Positions 47,572-59,754 of a stretch of 64,000 nt of DNA are shown piece after piece. Origin of the DNA: Pseudisothecium myosuroides (lineage: Eukaryota > Streptophyta > Bryopsida > Hypnales > Lembophyllaceae); the NCBI GenBank assembly GCA_951799445.1, contig OX637287.1, positions 6,076,001-6,140,000 on the forward strand. Direction: 5' to 3'. The translations under genes were made by a program, and so were the position numbers. The notes beneath the pieces are model-generated. The model was given only the letters and a program-made list of their open reading frames with translations. It was not told the origin of the DNA and did not search any database. The first letter of the stretch is position 1. Each line of letters begins with the position of its first letter.

Positions 47572-48579
47572 AAGTTTTTGGTGGATCTTGTTGGAATTGT
47601 TTATTTATACTAAAGAACATGTGGTGTAGGGGTGCATTCTAAGCTTGGACAAGCTCTTGTGTAGAATGCACCCCTCATGGCGCATTTCCTAGCATTAAGA
47701 GCAGTTTCGTGACGTTTTTGCAACAGAATCGGCTCTCGTTGCTCATTTTGCATTCTCATCGTCCCTTGAAAATGCTTAAATCTACAGGGACTACTCTTAA
47801 TCGTGGGGTCTTGTTCCTTGTGGTGGATTTTCTTAGGGGTTTAGGTTATAGGGACAAGCCCATGAAAAGTAGGTAAAGCAAGTTTTTAACTTTTGGAAAA
47901 ATAATTTTAACATTGGACTTGAACTTTTGGTTGCTTTTATAAATGGTGGTCTTTGGTCACCAAGGAATAGTGCCACGGCATGTGCTCAAGGCCCATATTG
48001 GCACTAGCTTGGTACCATTGTGGGCCTTTGGCACCACACTCTAACATTATTCATAAGTATCCTTAGACCACCCTTCTACTAGTAACAATACTATTCCTAA
48101 AATATAAGTTTTCCAAACTCATATAACAGCATAAACATCATGGGATTTGGCAAAAGCAATTACGATTCTAAAAAACTTGAAAGTTGATTTCCAATTCCAA
48201 CTTTGCATGGACGTTCGTTTTAGTCCTCAAGGCTAGCAACACTAATCACATAGCTAAATGTACTTTAGCAAACACTACTAGTTCAGTGCCCTAGAATTAG
48301 CTCCAATCAACCAATCTAGGGGCTTGAGGAAGATCAACAATTCAACATAGTGGCTGACTTAAAATGTCTAATTCATCCTTTATTTGTGTAAAATAAATAA
48401 AAGTCTCACTATTAGTAGTCAACAATCACAACCTGTCTATAGTTTGTAGGGTCCACTACCTCATAGTCACCATTAAAAAAATGAGGAAAAAAGAATAGGA
48501 ATACAATTTGAAAAGTTTTAATTGGCACTAATCTTGAGAGTTATTTGTAAAAGTATTGCCTTGTTCAAGAGTGTCATCA
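47572..48579. other. Intergenic DNA with a small hairpin
   Basis: No gene. A shorter hairpin pairs AGGGGTGCATTCTA at about 47628 with TAGAATGCACCCCT at about 47661. A segment at 47940-48070 resembles the 73-bp tandem repeat of 3785-4102. Confidence 0.5.
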
Positions 48580-49124
48580 TTAACCCCTTGAAAAGTCCAA
48601 AGGGTTTGGACAAAACACAAATGTGTTATAAAATATATGTTCTATAACTTTTTTGAAGTTTGCATCAAAGAAGATAATGTAAAGCACAAAAAGTAGAAAA
48701 TATTTTTACGGTCAAAATTGTAAAATTATTTTTAGAATCTCTTCAAATGAATTTTGAAGATATAACTTCAAAAATTCATCAAAAATATAATTTCTAACTT
48801 TAGCATTTGAATTTTTTTTATTGGTCAAAATTGTGGTTTCTATTGATTTGTGAAAAATGCATAAGATCTAGTAATGAGAACACCAATATTTTCCCCAAAT
48901 AGTAAGTTTTTCAACACTAGGCAAATACTAAATTCTTTGTGCTATTTCTCTTATAATTTTTGTTTGACCGTAGTGATCTTAATTTTGAATATAAATATTG
49001 AAAGACAACCCAATATTTAAAATATAAAAAAATATAAAAAATTGAATTGTTTTTTTCTGCCCAAAAAATCAGCTTGAAGTCGGACAACAACCATAAAATG
49101 GTCGTTTGAGCGCTTAAGGGTTAA
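48580..49124. mobile_element. TTAA-flanked element, piggyBac-like, 545 bp
   Basis: The left end TTAACCCCTTGAAAAG and the right end CGCTTAAGGGTTAA are imperfect inverted repeats, with TTAA at both borders. The interior is AT-rich and non-coding. It has the same end architecture as 23221-23865 but is more decayed. Confidence 0.5.
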
Positions 49125-50257
49125 AGTAATATAAGGTAGTATGCTCTAAAAGCGATCATTTGAGGGCTGATCTGCATTTTTAATAGGTTTCCGTGGACAA
49201 AAGTATTCTTAAATCATTTTTCAAAGAAAGAAAAATAGATTGCGAGCTTAGCACAAGTGGTTTCGTATTTTTCCAAGCATTTTTGAAATAGTTCTGAAAT
49301 CTTAGTGGTGTCAAGATTGGATGCATAGGTTTCCAAATTCTATTTCTTAACATGGAGTTGCTTCATGAAGATAGTTAAGGTCAATGCTTTGACACCCAAA
49401 AAGTCACAGTCCTTTTAATTGTAGAAGAAAAAAGGTAGAGGAAGGAGAAGTGATAGTAAAAAGATAGAGATGGAGAAAAAATGCCATTGAAACCTAGGAA
49501 GATGTTCAAAATTTGCCCCTGGTGGATAATTTGTGTAAAAGCTTGATTTTCAAGAATTATTGGCCTCCAATAAAAGTAACAAAGATTTCAAAACGAGAAT
49601 TTTGAGGATCCTATTGAACATCCTATCTAATTGTTTTTATGCATTACTTACATTTTTGAATTTTTTGAGACATTAAGTCATTACAACTACGCAAAAATTT
49701 ATTTTAGTATGCCTATTAATTAATGCAACCATTTTGTATGCATTGCTCATCTTAGGACAACATTTTCAAGCACCAAATCATTATTTTTTCAAATTTGGAT
49801 TATTTTTATGTTAGAAAAGTAAGTTGTCCTTGAATAGCTGTATTTTACATTGAAGTTTCTATTACATAGTCTATTTTTCTAATGGAAAAATAGACTCAGA
49901 GTGTATAAGATTATTGAAGAGTTAAAAGCTTTTGATTAAGAGAAAATAATGATGTTTTTGTGATCAAATTTGTGACCTTTTAATGCTAATTAATGTAAAA
50001 TGAAAAAAACTCTATTTTAAAAATAAATTCTTGCTCTTGAAATATAAATTGTATTTTTTACGGTCCCCTTCAAGAAAGGCTGATGCTCCTTTGAAAGAGA
50101 ACTTTGATGCTAAGGGAACGCACGTCAGGAACTCCGGGAACGAACAATTTTGTAGGGCTAAAAGATTAGGGTTTCCTCATAGACACTGGAAGTGTTTTAG
50201 ATTGTATCAAGAATTTTAGCAAGCAGTTGGTGTCTTCGAGTGATTGATTGTTTTGTT
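49125..50257. other. AT-rich intergenic DNA
   Basis: Begins with a partial copy (49130-49175) of the 47084 MITE. The rest shows no gene or named repeat. Confidence 0.45.
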
Positions 50258-50366
50258 CTAGGGTTTTGCGCTCTGAAATTGCTTCTGTGCTATTTTCCCT
50301 GTCTTTTGATGGATTTGTCTTGGAGGCTGGTAGCTATCCAGAATGTCCATCTTGGCATTGCCCATC
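50258..50366 (-). CDS. Possible terminal exon, product unknown
   Basis: A strong acceptor (pyrimidine-rich stretch ending TCTGATTGCAG) on the minus strand is followed by an open stretch starting ATGGGCAATGCC and ending in TAG at 50258-50260. It would encode about 35 residues beginning MGNAKMDILDSYQPP. I do not recognise them. The stretch could be the last exon of the broken GEX1-like gene upstream on the same strand, or chance. Low confidence. Confidence 0.2.
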
Positions 50367-51301
50367 CTGCAATCAGACAACAAAAAGCACATTAGTCAAA
50401 TAGTTTTGAAATAGAATGTGGTCGAACTTGTTCCTGACCAAGCATAATATTCAATAACATAGAAATTTGGAGGACCCCAAGCAATACTTATTGTATTCAA
50501 GAAGACAACTTCCAACTGATGATTAATTCAAAATAAGATTCGCATGTACAATCCAACCCAAATGGAGAGTAAATCAAAGCTTCAACTGCAACTCGATTGA
50601 AAGCTTCAACCACCAAGCAGCCAGTACCCGCGGCCTCAAAAGCACAACAATGGGCAATGCACTACGACATAGCCAAGTCCACAAACAAATCCAAACTTCA
50701 AAAACAGAGATTGACGAAGTTCCAACCCAAATTTAGTGTTGATCAAAAGCTCTCACTTTCTACACAATAATCTGCATCTCTCCCATGATAACAAATTCAG
50801 ACAAGACCACGAGAGAGACACCACTCCCACCTTAATCTAATTACATCCCGAATTGAAGACATTCAATTGTAACCGTACTCAAACATTCTACGAGAAGAAA
50901 GACTAGCACAAGACAACACTGACAGAACTCCCTCGCAATTGAAATTTATAATCACATTGACCTCGGTCCTCATCACTCTCTCACAACCTAGCAAACAAAA
51001 CCAAAGCTCTAAAATTCCTACAACAAAGCAATCGAAAGCTTGATCAAATATGTACTACTGTAACTCCAAGACTCATGTACCTCCCCAAGCTAGAGAGAGA
51101 CGCCCATAACTTAGATACACTCAGTGCGTGAGTTACAAAGCATGTGTAGATTGCGACAAACTGGTTGTCATTGATGACGGCTTGCAGTGAGCTTGCAAGT
51201 GTTGTCATGTTTTTCTGATAAGTATTGTTTGTGACTGTCATATGGAGACAACAAATTAAAGGTGAGTGCTATCAAAGACTAAAAAATATGGCAAATAAGC
51301 T

Positions 51302-52767
51302 CACCTTTGAACTCCATTGTCGATTTCATGCGTTATGCCATGTAGACTAGAGAACTCCATTATTAAAGATTGAGTAATCTCATGCGATTTTTCATACAGG
51401 CTTGAGAACTCCGATCCTTGGCCAAAGAGTTGGCCATAATGTGCGATTTTTCCTGTAAAGAGCTTGATGAGTGCTATCACATGAGACTTCTCATGTAAAC
51501 TTGAGAATTCTTCAGACATGGAGTGCGCGATTTCATGAGTTGTCATGAAGCGTTGCAAACTCCTTAGAAAGTGAGTTTGCCAGGCTGCGCTGGTGATCAG
51601 ACATGTCATTTTGCTGGTCTAACATCTCTATTTGCTTATCCGTCATCTCCTCTTGCAAGGATTCCACACCTCGCAACTACTCATGAACCTCCTTTGTTGA
51701 TCATTGATCACCTGCTCATTTCTTGCTTAAACACTTTGCTCCTATCAAGGAAAACAAAAGTTTATAAGTAGGCCAAGGATCATTCCATTAGATTCATTTA
51801 GACTATACACTGCTGATGGGTAGAGGAGTGGGTTAGCAAGAATCTATCTGAAGTCATCGGTAGTATGAGTGGTCTCTCATAATAAACCAATATCTGCTCT
51901 TCAAATCCTAGAGACTAAGGATTCAAAGTTATTAAACGCCTAATTGATTGCTTTTATTGTGAAAATATATTTCAGATGGGATCAAATTATACATCACTAG
52001 AATCAAAGCAAAACATTGCATGTGTTAGACAAAAAGAAAGTCCTTGTGTGACCTATTCAAAATTGTTTACAAAAATATGAGGCCCAATTTGGGCCTCTTA
52101 GTTCATTAGGGTTTAAGGATATCAACTCTTGGTCCATTAGGGTTTAAAAAAGTTAAAAAGCATAAATGGTAGCATCTTGGCATGAAAGCTAAGCCTAGAA
52201 ATTGAGAGCATTGAACAAATATGAGTGAAGAAGAGCATAGAAGAAATTACGTACTACTTTTGGTGGCACATAGAAGCCGCGTCAATGAAGAAGGCAAGAA
52301 AAATAGAATTAGTATAATTGCTGAGGCTACTTGTACACTTGGATATGGGAACAGAGTCAAGGCAATCTATTGCGTCTCTATCAAAAACCTTAAAAAATAG
52401 CTCATGAGCCTCATAGCCAACCGTGTTTGTTTCTCCTCTTCTTTTAAAATCTCTCTACAAGATGAGCACAAACCCGAGTATCCATTGTGCCAACAAGAAT
52501 GCTTTGCTGTTTGGTGACGAGATTCTCAACAAGATCTTTTTCTCTAGAAATGCTCAAAAAGCTTCTAATCTCAATGTCAAACTTCGCAAGGTCCGTAGGT
52601 TGGGAGCACTGACGCTCCCGTAATGGTGGATCAGGCTGCATTGCTGCCAACTCAAGCGCAAACCATCTCCATAGCATTGCCTTTGAAGTCGAAGAAAGCG
52701 AGAAATTGAGAATGAAGGCAAAACAAAACTCCCTTCTCTTCACGACACTTTTGCGCCAGATAGCCAT
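51302..52767 (-). pseudogene. Broken GEX1/KAR5/Brambleberry-type nuclear-fusion gene
   Basis: The family consists of nuclear-envelope proteins needed for nuclear fusion after gamete fusion. From ATG at 52767 the minus strand encodes a hydrophobic signal-like start (FCFAFILNFSLSS) and REKDLVENLVTKQQS. A one-base frame change at about 52500 is followed by CWHNGYSGLCSSCREIL and EEEKQTRLAMRLMS, then another frame change at about 52367 and DCLDSVPISKCTSSLSNYTN... ending MCHQK and TAG. This Cys-Trp...Cys-x-E-Ile-Leu...Arg-Leu-Ala...Cys-His order is the conserved luminal cysteine region of GEX1 as I know it. A coiled-coil part follows at 51660-51302 (EEMTDKQIEMLDQQND, then EFSSLHEKSHE repeats), again with a frame change at about 51540. 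The repeated frame breaks without intron signals suggest a pseudogene. A sequence at 51240-51060 may be a further exon. Confidence 0.6.
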
Positions 52768-53299
52768 TTCTCACTTGTGACTCCGCAACAAGTCTGAGTC
52801 TGGTAAAATCTAAACGCTCCAGCAAGATTAGAACCGGCGGTGAACAAGACTTTTGAAATCCACGAAAATCTCACAATTCTATAACTCTTGGTGGCATTGG
52901 AAGTTGTCCAACAAATTTCGCAAGTGAGATGCTGACCTCTTTGGTTGGGTTTATAAGTGTAGGCGCTGGATTATCCACCCTTGGTAATAAAGCAAATACA
53001 ACCAGGTTTTTAGCTTTTCTCCACTTTCTGATTTAAGGGGTGTTGTGAATGCGGTTCACTATGTCTTCCAAGCAATGGATCTTGCTAATGTTTCCTAAGT
53101 GTCATGGATGGGCAAAAGAAATGCCTAGAATGCAAGTGATGTGACTTTTGAGCTAACTGTCATTTATCAATGATCACGGTGATTTAACGGTGAAATTCTG
53201 CCGTTCTAACTACCTATCCCATGTCGGGGGTAGACTGGGTAGTTGTTGCCATTTCTAAAAAATCGAATTAATTAAAATGGGAACCCCTATGTTCCTTCC
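52768..53299. other. Upstream flank of the GEX1-like pseudogene
   Basis: No gene seen. Contains GTAGTTAGAACG/CTACCCAGT-type sequence but no clear repeat boundary. Confidence 0.35.
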
Positions 53300-54060
53300 A
53301 TTAACCCCCAAGACTATTTTTTTGTTTTAACTTCTAGTACAATCCTAAGTTTTAACCCCTAAGGTTAATTCTAAGTTTCTTCTTCTAAAATCAACTCTAA
53401 ATTTTTACTTTCAAAACTAACTCTACAATTTAACTTCTAAATTTAACTCTAATTTTTAACTTCTACCTCTAACTTTTAACTTTTAAATTTACTCTATAAC
53501 TTTTAACTCTAGATCTTTACTTCTAAAACTAACTCTAAATTTTAACCTCTAAATTTACTTCCTAAAGTTATCTCTAATTATTACTTCCTAAAGGTTACTC
53601 TAAAATCTTACTATTAACTTCTACTTTTAGCTCTGGATTTTACTCTCTAATTTTTACTCCAAGTTTTAATTTTTAACTCTAAATGTTTACTCCTAAAACT
53701 AACTCTAACTTCTTAGACTAACTTTTAAAATTTGACTCCTATTCTAACTCTTAAAATCTACCTCCTAAAATTGACTCTAAATTCTACTTCATAAATTTAC
53801 TCTGAAATCTTTACTTTTAATTTCTACTTTTTACTCAGATTTTTGACTCCTAACTTAACTTGAACCTTTTACTTTTAAACTACTCTAAGATTTGACTGGA
53901 GAATTTAACTCCTAAAATTAGACTTCTAAATTAATCCTAACTTTTTAACTTCTTAATTTCACTTTAATTTCCACCTTCTAAATCTAATTCCAAAGAGAGA
54001 ATTTCCACCTTCTAAATCTAATTTCAACCTCGCGATCTAACCTCCTTCTTTCCCTTCTAC
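53300..54060. repeat. Degenerate pyrimidine-rich satellite (AACTCTAAATTT units)
   Basis: About 700 bp built from degenerate units of the form TTTTAACTTCTAAAWTTAAC / ACTCTAAATTTTTAC, with a period of roughly 10-22 bp. It has an extreme strand bias: almost no G for hundreds of bases. It ends in a CT-rich stretch (TCTCCTCCCCTCTTC) at about 54060-54090. Confidence 0.8.
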
Positions 54061-54599
54061 CTTTCTTTTCTTTCTCCTCCCCTCTTCTATTCTAAAACTA
54101 TTCTACCAAATGCCTTTATGGGGTCTTACACTATGTCTCAAATTCCAAGAGAGAATTAATGGTGTTCCTATCCTCTTACACCTTCCCACCTTTGTGTCAT
54201 CCCAATCCTCGTCCTTACAGTCACCATGAATTCTTGTGGATTTCCTTCTTAGGCCTACCTAATCCTAGGTCTAAACACTATTTATTGTCTCTCTCCTTCC
54301 CTAATTTCCCTCCATTCTTGTCGTTTTTGTTTTGTTGGTGAGAGTGTGAGGATGGGAGTGCTTGTGTGCAAGTGTGACGCGTGGAGGTGTTGCTTCTATT
54401 CTCCCCCTTCCCTTTTTCCTCCCTTTTCCTAATTTCTATTCCCCTACTCTAAACCCTTAACATGTTAGAGTTCTAATCTCCTATTTTTAGGAAGGATAAA
54501 AACAAAAACAAACAAGATGAGGTAGCCGGCCTAGGGTCCAAGCTGCCTGCCCTACCTGCCTTTCAACTACCTGCTCCCCTTGGCCTCCTCGTTGGTTGG

Positions 54600-54960
54600 G
54601 GGGTCGGGATTTTTTATTTTTTATTTTATTTTTTATTTTTTGATTGGTTTCTGAACTGGTTTCCAATCTGGTTTTTGATTGGTTTTCTGATTTGGTTTCC
54701 AAACTAGTTTTCTAATCTTTGAACTAGACTAGACTTTGCTAAAACTTGGGAAAAAACTGGATTTTTGTTAAAACTTGAAAAAGACTGGATTTTGCTAAAA
54801 CTTGGGAAAAAACAGACTTGCTAAAACTTGGGAAAGAACCGGACTTGCTAAAAACTTTAAAAAAAACTTGGAACTTGCTAAAATTTGGGAAAGAAATGGA
54901 ACTTGCTAAAACTAAATATCTTGGAAGCTAAACTTTGGACATTTCCAAAAAAGTCTTGGA
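54600..54960. repeat. Two short tandem arrays (GATTGGTTTCTGA type, then GGACTTGCTAAAACTTGGG type)
   Basis: 54605-54715 is a T-rich array with repeated GGTTTYYRAWCTGGTTT motifs. 54730-54920 repeats GCTAAAACTTGGGAAARAAC with a period of about 25-40 bp. Both are non-coding. Confidence 0.7.
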
Positions 54961-55099
54961 AACTATACTTTGGAACTAAGTACTGGGGCTTCGCCGTAAA
55001 ATCGGATTTAACACCAACTTTAGAACTTTGTGGCACTCTAAGGGTTCAAAGCTCCGCCGTCCGGGACCGTTTTAACACACACTGTAGGACTTGACTTAG

Positions 55100-55365
55100 T
55101 CACAAGTTCAAAGCTTCATTGTCTTAGGGGGGTCCACACAATAAGGGAGACTTTAGAAGAAGATAAGAAAAACACACTTAAAGAAAACACACAACAAAGT
55201 CAAAGCTTCACCGTCCCGAAGGGGGATCCACTGAACAAGGAAAATGTTAGAAGAAAGTAAGAAAAACACACTTAAAGAAAACACACAATAAAGTCAAAGC
55301 TTCACTGTCTCGGAGGGGGGTCCACTCAACAAAGGAAATGTTAAAAGAAGATAAGGACACGTGAG
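55100..55365. repeat. About 94-bp tandem repeat, three copies
   Basis: The units start with TCAAAGCTTCAYYGTCYYRR and contain GGGGGTCCAC and AAGAAAAACACACTTAAAGA. They start at about 55107, 55200 and 55294, the last truncated. A more diverged start (GTTCAAAGCTCCGCCGTCC) lies at about 55042. The block continues the satellite region that began at 53300. Confidence 0.8.
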
Positions 55366-57028
55366 TAAGAGAACAAACAAGTTAGAACAAACGTAGTGAC
55401 ACGGAAGAACTCACATGCTAAAGGCCCCCCAAAGCGGCATCGCCAAGGTACGGTGGGGGCTTGCTCTAAGGTTAGTGCAAGACTCCAAAAAAGACCTCTA
55501 AACTGCACAAGCTAGCTCACAAGGATACACAAAGGGTACACAAAATATAGAAAGGCTCTCCATTCACAACAAGAGTACGCAAAAATATGTAAAGAGTACA
55601 CAAGGCAAGATAGAAGGACCCCCAAGGACCTTCAAAGCTTGAAATACAACAACAATGGAGCCAAAAGTGCTCCGAAAACACCGTAGAGGTTTTTGGCTTC
55701 AAACGCCAAAATATCCAAAATAACTTGGACCCAAAACAAGTATGGGGGTGATTTTAGAGAGGGAAACAGAGCCCTTATATAGATTTCCAAGGGCCCACTC
55801 CCCCCTCTAAATTCCTAACAGTAACCTTATCAACTTGGATTTTCATCCTCATCTTCAAATATTTTCATCTTAATCCTAAAAAAGTGACTATCTACCATCT
55901 ATGTTTGACCAACATTCTAACTTTTGGAGATTAACTCCAAATGTCAAACGGATTGCGCCGTTGCCTCCTGATCGCCGTATTTAGTTCTCCATTCCTCTAC
56001 TCCCCATACCGGGACCAAAAACCCATCGTATGCTAATTTAGATTAAAAATCAATTTATGATAAATTCCTAACTCTTGGGGGGTCTCCTATTTTGAGAAAA
56101 GTAACTAACCTAGGGTCTCTTAGAGGTGCAAGAGAGTAGGAAAAGACTCTTCATTGACTTTGTTTCACCGTCATATGGTCCCAGGATGTTGATCAACGTC
56201 GTGGGGACCTCGTCACGTGATTAATTCCCGAGGAATTTTATCGGTTCGGGTACTTGCCGCTATTGGAATGTTGTGAAACTTAACGGAGCGCGTTATTAAT
56301 ATAAGACAAGCTATTCTAATTTTTAGTGAGATTTTACCGCAACTTGGATAATTTCCACGAAATTCCCGTTAGAGGTTAGAATGGTTGACCGCCCGGAAGA
56401 GGTTCTTCTGCAAATCGGAAGATGTCGGAATTTTCATGGGACCTCTCAGGAAGTCTCATGAAAGATGTAGAGGTGCGTTTCCGTACCTGGCACAATTGGT
56501 TAGTGGAGATCCAAACTAGCCATCTCTTTGAATTGTCGATGGTGTGGAAATCTTCTACAGATGAGGGAATCTTGGCGAATCGATTTTGCCGTTGGACTCC
56601 TGGCATGGAATTTATTCTAGAACACCATGCTTAGCAGTAGGTTCCTCCACGGTCCGTCTTACGTTAGTGGCTCCTGCATGCTAACAATCAAGATTTTGAG
56701 AATTCATCGATCTAATGGGGAATTCAAAATCTAACTCTAGGACCGAATCTAATGGCCTTGTTGTGGATCCCTCGGACCGACTTAGCCATGAATTGCCGCA
56801 TTCATGGTGGGATTTAGTTCTTTTGGGGTTATGTGACTCAAACCCAATAGTTTTTGTTATCTTGTGATTTTCATTCTATTTTTAGGCAAGATTTGGAGGA
56901 GTTCTAGATATAAAATCAAAACTAGACCAAATATTGTAATGGATATGACACAATCCTATTTTGGTTCTACACTCTTTTTGTGACTTTTCGTATACTTTTA
57001 TCAATTGCAAATTGCAAATTTAAAAAAA
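55366..57028. other. Intergenic DNA, possible retroelement remnants
   Basis: Mixed composition. 55980-56830 is less AT-rich than its flanks and could be an old retroelement or gene remnant. No frame matches a family I know (open frames 56376-56634 on both strands included). Confidence 0.35.
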
Positions 57029-57163
57029 CACTAGTAAAAAACGCAAGAATTTTGACAGAATTCTGTTGATTTGGTCGCATTGTCCTGGTCAATAGAAAAG
57101 TGACCGGGACAATGCGACCAAATCAACAAAATTTTGTCAAAATTCTTGTGTTGTCTACCAATG
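57029..57163. mobile_element. 135-bp CACTA-type hairpin MITE
   Basis: It starts CACTAGTAAAAAACGCAAG and ends, inverted, CATTGGTAGACAACACAAG. The arms then continue as a nearly perfect inverted repeat (GAATTTTGACA..., TTGATTTGGTCGCATTGTCC) meeting at a loop of about 10 bases. AAA flanks both ends, which fits the 3-bp target duplication of CACTA elements but lies in an A-rich site. It has no coding capacity. Confidence 0.65.
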
Positions 57164-59754
57164 AAAAAAAATCTACGAGTCCCAAGTGACAAATTGGGAG
57201 CTTACAGTAAAGCATTTTAATTTCTGATCCAAGCTCCACCTTTCAACAAGCTCTCCTTGTCTCCTTTCCAACATATTGTCATTGCCACACAGATTCTTTC
57301 CCATTTGTTTTTTATCACTCTCGAGCTTTTTAAATGCGAGCTCTAATTTCAATTTTCTGAGCAGAATATTTGATCGTTTGACATAGCTTTTCGCAGTTCC
57401 TAGCTTGTTTTCTTGTCAATTGCAAGTGCTGTAACAAGTGCAATTGAGGAGGCACAAATTGCTTCAGACGAGGACATATATATATATATTTTTTGCATTG
57501 GATGATTCGGCTCATCCTGACTACTCTGAGAGTGATAGTGAGAAGCCAATTCGGTCAACAGATTAGAGAGCCCTAACACTGCATCTTTTTAAAGAGGAAT
57601 TGGAGGACAAAGGCATCACTTTGCTTGAAAGGTGGATATCTTCTGTTTTGAATATTAATGATCTGATTTGGCTAAAAATAATGAACAATGAGTAAGCTTA
57701 TTGTTTAGAAATTTAGAGTCCAGATTTTAGAGTGTAAATGGTCAAGTAAGTATAATAAATGACTATGAGTATGATCAAATTTGCAGTTGCTTGAATGTGG
57801 GTTGGAGTGGGCTATGTGGGCCACAACATGGATGTTGATGAATTGGGAAGATTTCTTATAGCGGCCAATAGGACTGTACGTGATTCTTTGGAGACCACAC
57901 GTCTTGTTAAAGAATTATTTATAATATGCTTCACGACTAATTTTAGAAATATTTAGAAATATTTTTTCAAATTTTATTGTACAAATAATTTCAATTTATG
58001 ATGCATAGCATAGTCTTTATCAATGAAAAATTCAAAAATATTACAAAAAACATATTTTAAGCACATCCAGTAAATTTTGTTGAAGTCTCTTCTTGTCATT
58101 AGTAATTAATCTTTTAACTTAAAAAAAATTAACTATTAAAAATTTGAAAGCTTTAGTAAAAAATTTTCTACTTGTAAAATTGGTTTTAGATGCAAAGTTT
58201 CTATTTTGTGAAATTAAAGCATTAGTTATTTATAATGGTATTTGTTTTTTATTAAATCTTTTTGAAAGGCAAATATATTATCACTGGATGGATTATTTTT
58301 GAAATTTTATTTATTTATTTTAGTAATCTTCTATTTATTTTGAACCCTTGAAAAAATAAAATATTTGAGTTTGTTGCAAAAAAGAGTGTCCATTTTCGTT
58401 CCACTTTGGTTGTTTTTGGCTAGTATTTCTAATACTATGAGCTTTTTGCATACAATTTTTTTTAAATGAAATAAAATAAGGATGATTAGTTTAACACTAA
58501 AAATAGCATATCACCAAAATTTTAGACTAAAATAAATCTAGGTCAAAAGTTATTCACAAAAAAGAGTGAGCTGAAAATTTGAAGAAAATACATACTTTGA
58601 TGTTTTAATTTGTAAAAAATAGGGAAAAAAAATTAAAAATAACTAAAAAATAGACCATTTAAAAAGAATTCATGGTGAAAATATTTCAACAAAAAAATGA
58701 TCTTGAAACCATCTTCAATGTTCAAAATTGCGCAACCAAGGGAGAGGAACCCTCTTTGCATGGACGTAGACAACATAAAATATAATATTTTTAAATTCCC
58801 CTTGGTGGAAACATGACTTACTACTATGAGAATAGACCATAGAGATTTAAGCTCTACATCATTAAATTTGGGGACTCCATAGTACTCAAAACCCCTAAAA
58901 TTCAAACATGACATATTAATTTAATTGTTTTTTAAATAGAAAATGATTTAATTTCTAAAAAATTTGATCACACTCCAGACAGATATCTCCAATAAAAATT
59001 TCAAATTCATGTGAGTTATGCTTTAGAAGTTATTGCAAAAAAAAACTTTGGCACTTCTCCTGTGACAAATACCCAAGAACACTCTCTTGTAATGACCCTT
59101 AAATAAACGTTTGAAAATTTGGCTACACTAAATATATTTATTATATTTTATTATTTATTTCTATTATAAAATTCCAAAATATTATATATTTTCAAATTTT
59201 ATGATATTTGAAATTTTATCACTATCAATCAATAGAATTACTATCTTCTACATATTATCAATTTTAACCCTTGATTGTACAATTGAGTGATTTTGGGTGG
59301 TGCAATTAATGGTTAGTACATCACATTTGTTTGCATGCGGTCATGCCGTTGGAATTATAGTTGGTATAGTCATTGGTTGTATAGGTGATTATTTCAAGGT
59401 TCCATCATTATTTCTATCAACAATCATTTTTACAATCTATAGTTAGATATGATCCTTAGGAATTCACATTCAAACAACATTTAAGAATATCCATCGTTTC
59501 CTCTTCAACATACTAATTGTTAGTGAATGTCACGGTCAATCATGCAATTCACACTTTAAGCAATATTCAAGAAAATCTTCTTTATCCTATTCAATATACT
59601 AATTGATAGTGAATGTCATTCTCAGTTGCACAATTATTGATTACATAATATTTTGAATAATACAATCTTGCACTTGTGCAATAGTTGGTATAGCCATTGG
59701 TTGTATTGTTAGTTGTTTCAAAAATTCATCATAATTTCCATCAATAGTATCATC
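57164..59754. other. AT-rich intergenic DNA
   Basis: No gene. A (TA)n run lies at 57477-57490. TTAACCCTTGATTGTAC at 59264 resembles a left end of the TTAA-flanked family without a partner. Confidence 0.45.

Noticed and set aside
59264..59285. Further TTAA-flanked element starting TTAACCCTTGATTG
   Set aside because: No inverted partner found downstream.
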